From the IMG/VR virus record IMGVR_UViG_3300024415_000064, positions 1 through 20,264 of that record: a stretch of DNA of 20,264 nucleotides; one strand, given 5' to 3'. This DNA is from a virus. Position 1 is the first letter of the stretch. Every line of letters starts with the position of its first letter. Positions 7,616 through 13,640 of this stretch are shown piece by piece. Below the pieces are notes generated by a model. The model was not told where the DNA came from, ran no database searches, and was given only the letters and a program-made list of their open reading frames with translations. Position numbers and translations under genes: made by a program.

Positions 7616-7739
7616 ACAACATATCCGCTTCAAAACAACTGTTACTGCAATAACCAGGTTTACTCATTGGTTTCTCACAGTGCATACATGTGTGTTCGTC
7701 GTCATCATAAGCGGGGTTTCCGTAATCTACTGGGTCCAT
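7614..7739 (-). CDS. 41-aa Cys4 zinc-finger-like microprotein
   Basis: Translating ATG 7739 to TAA 7614-7616 gives a 41-aa peptide starting MDPVDYGNPAYDDDEHTC. It carries Cys18-x2-Cys21 (CMHC) and Cys31-x3-Cys35 (CSNSC), spaced as expected for a small treble-clef or zinc-ribbon knuckle. The acidic N-terminus is followed by a short basic linker between the cysteine pairs. The gene fits exactly between the SPL-like gene (stop at 7741, 1 nt gap) and the hairpin at 7598-7615, so it closes that small cluster. The Cys spacing and fit make chance unlikely despite the short length. Function unknown; zinc binding is inferred from the cysteines. Confidence 0.7.
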   Translation of the reverse strand: MDPVDYGNPAYDDDEHTCMHCEKPMSKPGYCSNSCFEADML

Positions 7740-7740
7740 A

Positions 7741-8574
7741 TTAAAATATATATCTAATTGTTTCTATAGGAAAGTACTTGCTGTATAGTTCTTTCCATTC
7801 ATTTAATAGTCTGCCTTTATGTTTTAATGGGTAACGCATTACACCGCTTTTGTTTTTTACCTCATTGCTGTATTGCATTAGGTGTCTTGCTTCCGGTGAT
7901 GCTTTAGCCATTTGATTTACATGGTTAGTTAAAACTATTACTTCGCATTTGTTAACACCAGCCACTGCAGATACTTCTTGAAACAACTCTTCATAAAGCT
8001 CATCCCAGTGATGATGAAATATAAGAGGGGAGTAGTTTATATGTACTTCCCATCCTAAGTCTTTTAATCTATTAATATCCTCAATACGAGAATAAATATC
8101 CTGCATTTTAGGCTCTACAACGGTAGAATATACCTGTGGCATAAGAGAAACACGTATACGAGGGCGTTTTTTGAAAGAATTTACGTCTGTTGTTAGTAGT
8201 TTTGGATACTTAGTAGCCATAGTACTATTCAATTGTGGGTGATCATCATAACGCTTAAGATAATCTATAAGCGGCTCAGGCATATGCTTTTGCATAAGCA
8301 CTAAATCTGTATTACATGCAATGTCTACCATTGTGTATACAGGGTCTTGTTGATCAGGTACTTTGTCGTAGGTCTTTTCCCACTCTACTACAGAATTAAA
8401 TATTTCATCAACATTCTCATTGACGTATACTCTAGTTCCATTATATCTAGACATATAACAGTATGTGTTTACACAACCACCAAAACATCCGTAGATAAGA
8501 TTTGGTGCAATGCAATTAGCACTGTTATTGTTTGGTTTTGTTACCAGGGTTTTTGTTTTCTGTGTTTTTATCAT
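7741..8574 (-). CDS. Spore photoproduct lyase-like radical SAM protein
   Basis: A 277-aa protein resembling spore photoproduct lyase (SPL), the radical SAM enzyme that reverses the UV photoproduct of thymines. The cluster region is GCFGGCVNTYCYMSRY, with Cys30, Cys34 and Cys39 and the YCY tyrosines Tyr38/Tyr40 typical of SPL. ACNTDLV contains Cys87, which aligns with the SPL hydrogen-donor cysteine (Cys141 of the Bacillus enzyme, from memory). The downstream HINYSPLIFHHHWDELYEELF matches the SPL His/Tyr-rich strand-helix. The cluster spacing is CX3CX4C instead of CX3CX2C, so cofactor binding may differ. The protein is shorter than Bacillus SPL (about 340 aa), mainly at the N-terminus. Family membership is well supported; photoproduct repair activity is inference, and another radical reaction on DNA or a nucleotide is possible. 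Its start lies inside the upstream HTH gene (50-nt overlap). Confidence 0.75.
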   Translation of the reverse strand: MIKTQKTKTLVTKPNNNSANCIAPNLIYGCFGGCVNTYCYMSRYNGTRVYVNENVDEIFNSVVEWEKTYDKVPDQQDPVYTMVDIACNTDLVLMQKHMPEPLIDYLKRYDDHPQLNSTMATKYPKLLTTDVNSFKKRPRIRVSLMPQVYSTVVEPKMQDIYSRIEDINRLKDLGWEVHINYSPLIFHHHWDELYEELFQEVSAVAGVNKCEVIVLTNHVNQMAKASPEARHLMQYSNEVKNKSGVMRYPLKHKGRLLNEWKELYSKYFPIETIRYIF

Positions 8575-8737
8575 TTCTATAATATTTACCTTTAGTTACT
8601 CCTATCGGATATTCTTTTAAATATCTGTATAAAGTTCTGTCTGTTATTCCTAATAGTTTTGAAGCCTCTTGTCTGTGTCCTGCGCACCTGTTTAACGCTT
8701 TACATATAAGTCTAATGTGCTCGTCTTTTATCGTCAT
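8525..8737 (-). CDS. Fis-type helix-turn-helix protein (70 aa)
   Basis: The start is placed at ATG 8737 because an ATG further upstream (8785) lies inside the terminator structure. The 70-aa product has a Fis/NtrC-type HTH (HTH_8): a first helix HIRLICKALNRCAGHRQEAS and a recognition helix LLGITDRTLYRYLKEY. Those two segments follow the family pattern A-L-x3-x-G-x-R-x-x-A-x-x-L-G-I-x-x-R-T-L-Y-R-x-L-K. The C-terminal 25 residues are Lys/Asn-rich and likely disordered. It has no ATPase or sensor domain, so it is a plain DNA-binding protein. It is the first gene after the branched terminator and overlaps the SPL-like gene by 50 nt, so it may regulate that cluster. Confidence 0.75.
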   Translation of the reverse strand: MTIKDEHIRLICKALNRCAGHRQEASKLLGITDRTLYRYLKEYPIGVTKGKYYRNDKNTENKNPGNKTKQ

Positions 8738-8754
8738 ATAATTTAGATTTATAA

Positions 8755-8810
8755 AAAGAGGGGTTGGGACTCGGTAACCCTGCACGTATTACTACGCTTG
8801 ACCCCTCTTT
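8755..8810 (-). terminator. Branched, structured terminator / possible small RNA after rIIB
   Basis: A perfect 10-bp stem (8801-8810 with 8755-8764, AAAGAGGGGT/ACCCCTCTTT) encloses 36 nt. On the minus strand the interior forms a 5-bp hairpin with a GUAA (GNRA) tetraloop (8784-8797) and a small GGG/CCC hairpin (8766-8780), giving a three-way-junction shape. The stem is followed by TTTTT, so it works as an intrinsic terminator 5 nt after the rIIB stop. The segment GGGTT at 8776-8780 can also pair with AACCC at 8761-8765, which would break the outer stem: a potential alternative fold. Confidence 0.75.
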
Positions 8811-8815
8811 CTAAA

Positions 8816-9952
8816 TTATGCTACCATTACAAGTCTCTCTTGTACGATATTTGCTTTTTCTGCTAACTGTGCAGAACTACTGTACTGTCCTATTTCTGCT
8901 AGTTGTTCTTCTAGCGACTCAGTCTCCCAAGTTTTATAATCATGCTCGAAATAAGGAGTTGTAATTGTTACATCATTAGTTAAATCTACAATACCATATG
9001 CATAGTACTCGCAGCATCTCATCTTCATGTAAGAATAATCTGATGGTACAGCTACAACATTCATAGGATTAACTAGTGTTGCTAAGAAGACAGTGTCTCC
9101 GCCTCCACCACCAAATCCTTTTACATATCCAGGAGCACCTACGTGCAAACCACTAGAACATGTATTGTTAGGATTGCTGTCACAAGAACTTCTAGGCATA
9201 GATACAGGAGAACCCAAACGAATTTGTGTACTACCACCATGCCAGTCAGTAAACTCTGGTGCATCTACATCACCTCCTAGATCGTTCATGCTATTAAACA
9301 TTTCATCTAGGTTACCAGCAACGTGCTGAGGTGCAATAAAATTACCTTTGCTGTCTGCTACAACTTCTGTTTTCACAATAGAAAACTTACCGTCAATATC
9401 CATAACTGTGTAATCTTTAGGATCCTCACCAGAAGCTTTAATTTGTATGTACTCTTTAGGTACCCACATATTTACAGCTTTATACGTCTTATCAGTTTTC
9501 TTAACAGACTTATAGGCAATAAAATAACCTGAGTCTGTAATTGGAAACTCATACTGGTCCATAAAAGAATACAAATCACGTTTAACGTGCTCTGCAGGAT
9601 TTAACATCAACAGCTTCCAGAAATTTACTAACGGAGTTATTGGATGTCCCTGATCTAAGAATTGTTTCATCTTAGTTAATAACTTGGTAGGTAGGGGCTC
9701 ACTGAACCCCTTTAAATACCAATTACCAAGACTGTCTCTAACAAGATCCTGACTGTTATAGACTCTAGATACAGGATCAAACTTCTCAATTAACTCTTTG
9801 ACTAAATTGTCTTTAGGGTTAAGTGCTACTGTTTTTACCTGCTCGTATAAAGTCTGTGCTTCATCTTTTGTAGCTTCTGTTTTGTAAAAACTGCTACCGT
9901 TTATTAGTGCAGTAACATCCTTGTTACTTCTAATTGCAAATACTTGATTCAT
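8816..9952 (-). CDS. rIIB: rIIB-like protein
   Basis: The start is set at ATG 9952 (MNQVFAIRSN); a longer frame to 10033 would mostly run inside rIIA. The 378-aa product resembles T4 rIIB. The central region has the DQGHPITPLVNFWKLLMLNP helix and DSGYFIAYKSVKK, and the diagnostic CSSGLHVGAPGYV precedes a glycine-rich GFGGGGGD and the VNPMNVVAVPSD strand. In T4, rIIA and rIIB are membrane-associated proteins needed to exclude or resist host defences such as RexAB, and they affect lysis timing; the molecular role is still unclear. The gene overlaps rIIA by 23 nt, in the same order as in T4, and ends at the branched terminator. The C-terminal 50 residues are variable. Pairing with rIIA makes the assignment firm. 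Confidence 0.85.
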   Translation of the reverse strand: MNQVFAIRSNKDVTALINGSSFYKTEATKDEAQTLYEQVKTVALNPKDNLVKELIEKFDPVSRVYNSQDLVRDSLGNWYLKGFSEPLPTKLLTKMKQFLDQGHPITPLVNFWKLLMLNPAEHVKRDLYSFMDQYEFPITDSGYFIAYKSVKKTDKTYKAVNMWVPKEYIQIKASGEDPKDYTVMDIDGKFSIVKTEVVADSKGNFIAPQHVAGNLDEMFNSMNDLGGDVDAPEFTDWHGGSTQIRLGSPVSMPRSSCDSNPNNTCSSGLHVGAPGYVKGFGGGGGDTVFLATLVNPMNVVAVPSDYSYMKMRCCEYYAYGIVDLTNDVTITTPYFEHDYKTWETESLEEQLAEIGQYSSSAQLAEKANIVQERLVMVA

Positions 9953-12215
9953 TGAAATAATTTTTAATTTTAAAATTGGTTTTTGAATAAAATTGAGGAA
10001 TAATATTTTTGATAATATCTTCCGCTTTGTCATCTCTAGTTGTATTCTTAGTTAAGAAATATCTCTCCAAGAATACTAACTTGTCTGCTTGCTTCTTAAG
10101 AAACTCTACCATGCCTTCCATATAGTAACCGCCTTGCTTACCATAAGCAGTAGCATTAGCATCACTCATAACTATATTGTAATGATTAAACAATCTTGTT
10201 ATGTTTTCTACACGTTGATCCGCTCTGTTCTGAGTACTTACATCCGTAATAATGGTTGCAAAATCAGTACGATACTTTCTAGGAATAGGAGATACATTAG
10301 AAGCCTCCCCTAATAGAACAGGATGTGTTTTTACAAGACCATCTAAATATTCTATGGACTTAGTGCACATAAAATAGTTATAGTTTTTTACTAAGAATTC
10401 TTTAATAGTAAGAGCACCTATCTGCTTGTACCACTTTAAGTGAGACTTAGCAATTTTATGCACTTGTATTCTAGAAGCATTGTAAAGAGGTCCGTAAGTA
10501 TCTCTACCTAATCTGTTCTTGCCTGTGTTAAACTTACTGTTATACAAAACAAGACCTAATCGTTTGAGCTCTTCCTCTTCTTCTGACGATGCATAGACAA
10601 TACTAACACCTTGGTTAACTAGTTTAGTTAGATCTTTGTAATACGCTTCTGTTTTATAAAATAGAACGTACTCTAGCTTCCTGTCATAGTCGTTGTACCA
10701 TCGCAGCTGTCTAGCACATACCAAATCTCTAGGAGGTTTAGCTTTAGCTACAGCTTTAACAGATGGTTTAAACGTATCAGGAACTACAAGATCATCATAG
10801 CTCTGTGTATTGTCTATAATATAGCGTAATAACAAAGGCTTTAGCTTTTCTAGCATTGCTACCTTACTTTGCTGCAAAGTATTTTTCCATGTATCATCAT
10901 CGGATAGTTCTAAACAAACAAAACTGTTAGTTCCAACAAGAGCCTGTTCTATGTACTCGTTCTTAATGCTACTTAACTTACCTCTCTTTCTAAAGAAAGC
11001 TGTGATAGGTCTTCTAGCAAAGTGATGAGAAGCGCTATTACTATATTTCTTAGTATTACGTTTACCATCAACAACAGAATAGCCTTTAAATATAAAATCA
11101 ATGTCAGAAGGTGTAACAGACATGCCCCACGGAGCAAACTCTGGTCTATCTGATCCGGGTATACAAAAGTCAATGCTAATGCTTTCTTCTTTTGTAACCG
11201 GTATAGTAGGAGTTCCTCTGTTTTCTTCACATAGATCTATGTAACGTTTAAAGTCTGTTTCTTCTTTCCACGATTTATAATATAGCTCTCTTAGCTCTTC
11301 TCTAGCATCTCTGTACTTTTGTTTAATAGCAGCTACAGTTCTATCGTTGTATTCTATAGATTCTCTAGACATAGTGACGTCTATATCACCAACATCAAAC
11401 TTAAGAGCTACCGTAGTCTGTGAGTACGTGTCTAGATAATCAATATCTTCTCCGTATCTACCAAGACCTACTTGATCTGCATTTAACGGGTAGCTTACAC
11501 CACCTAAACAAATAGAAAGCTTGAAGTCTGTATAACCAGTACTACCAGTTGCTATCCAGCTGTTACCAGACATAACTTTGTAGTTATTGTTTATACCCAT
11601 GCCTCTGTAAGAGATATTATCAAAGAAACGTAGCTGTCTTTTACACTCTGTAATAAACTTATCTTCGTCTCCTGATCTAACAGGCAATATAACTTCTGTA
11701 CCATTTCTAGTGTCTGTTGTGTTACTAGTCAACAGCTCAATTCTAGGGACTTGCTCACCTCTATGTACTATATAGTGGTATTCAATCCCATCGTGTATAG
11801 TTTTAACCTCAAAAGCGTCTGTATAAGCTAAAGGACTCTTTGCGCCTATACCAAAACCACCTATCTCGTTGTTAGTACCTCTCTTCGTAGAAGAAAAGTA
11901 TTTAGAATAAATGTTCTTGATTCTATCTGGACTTAGACCTACACCTACATCTTTAAAACAGATTTTACCTGATTTACCTGTAAGTGGGTCCGCTTTTGAT
12001 AATAGTATAACTACATCGTCTTTAATTCCTGCTTCTCTGTGTGAGTCGAAACAGTTTGAGGTCACCTCTCTTACGATTGACCCTATCTTATTAGAATATA
12101 AAGTATCAGAGAAACCCCTGAATAGTATTCCAATATTACTACTGTCTATACCAAAGTCTATAGACTCGGATATAGTACCTACATGCTGAATGTCAGCGTT
12201 ACTTACTAATTTCAT
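9930..12215 (-). CDS. rIIA: rIIA-like GHKL ATPase
   Basis: A 761-aa protein whose N-terminal ~200 residues form a Bergerat (GHKL: gyrase, Hsp90, histidine kinase, MutL) ATP-binding fold. The N-box is EVTSNCFDSH at 50-59 (Glu50, Asn54, Asp57), the G1 box is DVGVGLS at 89-95, and the G2 lid is GGFGIGAKSPL at 119-129. This layout, the ~725-aa size of T4 rIIA and the adjacent rIIB identify it as rIIA-like. In T4 it acts with rIIB at the membrane or nucleoid and counters host abortive infection. The C-terminal 500 residues match no domain I recognise. It starts 11 nt after the zinc-ribbon gene stop with an A-rich leader, and its last codons overlap rIIB. Confidence 0.86.
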   Translation of the reverse strand: MKLVSNADIQHVGTISESIDFGIDSSNIGILFRGFSDTLYSNKIGSIVREVTSNCFDSHREAGIKDDVVILLSKADPLTGKSGKICFKDVGVGLSPDRIKNIYSKYFSSTKRGTNNEIGGFGIGAKSPLAYTDAFEVKTIHDGIEYHYIVHRGEQVPRIELLTSNTTDTRNGTEVILPVRSGDEDKFITECKRQLRFFDNISYRGMGINNNYKVMSGNSWIATGSTGYTDFKLSICLGGVSYPLNADQVGLGRYGEDIDYLDTYSQTTVALKFDVGDIDVTMSRESIEYNDRTVAAIKQKYRDAREELRELYYKSWKEETDFKRYIDLCEENRGTPTIPVTKEESISIDFCIPGSDRPEFAPWGMSVTPSDIDFIFKGYSVVDGKRNTKKYSNSASHHFARRPITAFFRKRGKLSSIKNEYIEQALVGTNSFVCLELSDDDTWKNTLQQSKVAMLEKLKPLLLRYIIDNTQSYDDLVVPDTFKPSVKAVAKAKPPRDLVCARQLRWYNDYDRKLEYVLFYKTEAYYKDLTKLVNQGVSIVYASSEEEEELKRLGLVLYNSKFNTGKNRLGRDTYGPLYNASRIQVHKIAKSHLKWYKQIGALTIKEFLVKNYNYFMCTKSIEYLDGLVKTHPVLLGEASNVSPIPRKYRTDFATIITDVSTQNRADQRVENITRLFNHYNIVMSDANATAYGKQGGYYMEGMVEFLKKQADKLVFLERYFLTKNTTRDDKAEDIIKNIIPQFYSKTNFKIKNYFNESSICN

Positions 12216-12226
12216 ACTTTATTGTT

Positions 12227-12457
12227 TTATTTATATCTCACTGTTCGACTGTCTACCAAAACAAACTCTTGCCCACAACTCTTACATACACCTTCTTTTT
12301 TAGTGTAGTTCATGTCTATTTGTCCTTGTAAACAATTAGGACATGCAATTGCAGGACTTTGATCACTACAAAACATAGGTTCTTCTATTGGTGGTGGATT
12401 GATGTGCTCGTGTTCCCAGTCTAAATTATTGAGATAATATTCTTTCATTCTTCCCAT
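12227..12457 (-). CDS. Small zinc-ribbon protein (76 aa)
   Basis: A 76-aa protein with a C-terminal zinc ribbon: CPNC at 39-42 and CKSC at 58-61, separated by 15 residues with beta-strand character. The N-terminal 35 residues are acidic and proline-rich (INPPPIEEP). Starts at 12457 or 12448 are both possible; the first is only 2 nt after the previous stop. Zinc ribbons of this kind mediate nucleic-acid or protein contacts in transcription factors and helicases. No partner is evident, but it lies in the operon between the NinB-like gene and rIIA. Function unknown. Confidence 0.72.
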   Translation of the reverse strand: MGRMKEYYLNNLDWEHEHINPPPIEEPMFCSDQSPAIACPNCLQGQIDMNYTKKEGVCKSCGQEFVLVDSRTVRYK

Positions 12458-12459
12458 TA

Positions 12460-12942
12460 CTATTGATTTAATTTGATTTCTATTTTTTTGTCTATTGGCG
12501 TGTCAGGGTCTGGTATATCTATTTCTAGTGTTTCTGCTGCCCAGTTACGCACGTTTTCTAAATATGTGACAAATTCATCTGTAGATAACTCTCTAGTTGA
12601 CTTTGCTACTGTACCGATTACTACACCGGTATCCCGTACAATCCAATCGTCTCTTAAAAAGTTCTCTCTAAGAAACATATGTACATCGTCTCTAGTTATA
12701 GGACTGCTTACATTGTCTTGTTGAATGTCTGTACGTGTATAGCCTAGCTCTTTGAATCTTTCTTTAATGAGATAAACTATAACGCCCCAGTAATACCTGT
12801 TTTGTGGATTACTGCGTGTTTTGGTCTTTCTAATCGTAATTTCTACCTCTTTCTCGTGTAGTTTATTAAGATCGTCGTTCACCATTATAGGATCATCAGG
12901 AACAATACGACCGTTACTGACCTTCCCCGTAAAATGTATCAT
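12460..12942 (-). CDS. NinB-like recombination protein (tentative)
   Basis: A 160-aa protein with an N-terminal beta-rich part, then KTRSNPQNRYYWGVIVYLI, a pattern of the phage NinB/Orf-type recombination mediators (R-S-x-x-Q-N-x-x-x-W). A middle segment DDVHMFLRENFL and a closing GTVAKSTRELSTDEFVTYLE/VRNWAAETL helix pair follow. Lambda Orf/NinB assists loading of recombinases onto SSB-coated DNA. Its neighbours support a recombination role: the RusA-like resolvase immediately upstream overlaps it by 29 nt. The match is by eye to short motifs, so the family call is moderate; the protein is real in any case. It ends in TAG, 2 nt before the zinc-ribbon start. Confidence 0.5.
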   Translation of the reverse strand: MIHFTGKVSNGRIVPDDPIMVNDDLNKLHEKEVEITIRKTKTRSNPQNRYYWGVIVYLIKERFKELGYTRTDIQQDNVSSPITRDDVHMFLRENFLRDDWIVRDTGVVIGTVAKSTRELSTDEFVTYLENVRNWAAETLEIDIPDPDTPIDKKIEIKLNQ

Positions 12943-13516
12943 AGAATTTATGTTTTAGAATTTCATCACGAGTCTCTGTTGATATATGAAAAACTAGTTT
13001 TCTTTCTTCTTCTGTATCTACAGGAAAGAACCTAGGAGCACCCGCTTTAGTTATATATTTGATATCGTCATCAGGTAGTATACCTAATTTGACTACTAGA
13101 TCTTGAAAACACTTACCATATAACCACTGATTGTCTAAATCCCAATTTGCTTGTCTGACTGTGTCATAAAAGTCAAGAGATATAGATACTGGTAGTTTTT
13201 TGATAGGTTTAACATCTTTGAGGTAAGGCAGATAACTGTCTTTTACTGCATTTACTATCTTACTCCTCATGTGTGGGCTCATACGAGCATTATAAAGCTG
13301 CTGACCATTGATTGTAAGGTATTTTGCTGTTCCTATAGTTCTTGGGTTAGCCACTACATGGTTACCTTCACTATCTATCATTCTACCTTTCTTGTCGAAT
13401 CCGTTGTTAGCATACTTTTTGGGTATTTTACCTCCCTTTTTGTAGTATTTAATCCTACGTGATTTAGATACCATCACTTTCTTAATGAACTGTGGTATCT
13501 CTATTGATGTTGTCAT
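12914..13516 (-). CDS. RusA-like Holliday junction resolvase (probable)
   Basis: A 200-aa protein with a long basic N-terminus (about 60 residues) followed by a RusA-like core. The key stretch is ANWDLDNQWLYGKCFQDLV, with Asp126-x-Asp128-Asn129, then GILPDDDIKYI, with Asp149-151. RusA of E. coli uses Asp70, Asp72 and Asp91; the first-to-last spacing of about 21-23 residues is the same here. RusA dimers cut four-way DNA junctions and occur commonly in phage recombination operons. RusA itself is about 120 aa, so the extra N-terminal domain is unexplained and may bind DNA. The gene overlaps the NinB-like gene by 29 nt and starts 28 nt after the tiny membrane peptide gene. Confidence 0.62.
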   Translation of the reverse strand: MTTSIEIPQFIKKVMVSKSRRIKYYKKGGKIPKKYANNGFDKKGRMIDSEGNHVVANPRTIGTAKYLTINGQQLYNARMSPHMRSKIVNAVKDSYLPYLKDVKPIKKLPVSISLDFYDTVRQANWDLDNQWLYGKCFQDLVVKLGILPDDDIKYITKAGAPRFFPVDTEEERKLVFHISTETRDEILKHKFYDTFYGEGQ

Positions 13517-13544
13517 ACTCTTATTTTAAGATTAATACTATTTA

Positions 13545-13640
13545 CTATTTCCAGTCTTCGGGAAACAGTATTTTAGCTATTGCTTTACCTATTACTGCTG
13601 CTGCCCAGGCTATAATTAGCCAAAATATTGCTTTCATCAT
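13545..13640 (-). CDS. 31-aa single-pass membrane peptide
   Basis: The ATG at 13640 overlaps the primase TGA as ATGA, the classical arrangement for translational re-initiation, and a second ATG follows directly. The peptide starts MMKAIFWLIIAWAAAVIG, then a short KAIAKILF segment and a polar FPEDWK end, stopping with TAG at 13545-13547. About 20 consecutive residues are hydrophobic, so it should span or insert in the inner membrane, with one or two lysines near the far end. It fills the gap between primase and RusA-like genes that otherwise has no coding. Holin-like, host-modifying or signalling roles are possible; none can be chosen from sequence alone. Confidence 0.6.
   Translation of the reverse strand: MMKAIFWLIIAWAAAVIGKAIAKILFPEDWK

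Noticed and set aside
8755-8810. tRNA-like features: an acceptor-like stem, a segment resembling a D-arm on the plus strand and a T-arm-like GGGTT...GAGTCCC on the minus strand
   Set aside because: Only 56 nt, one arm always missing, no normal anticodon stem-loop of 5 bp and 7 nt, and the T5 tract fits an intrinsic terminator better.
10973-11230. Minus-strand 85-aa ORF inside rIIA
   Set aside because: Lies wholly within rIIA in another frame, Leu-rich with no motif.
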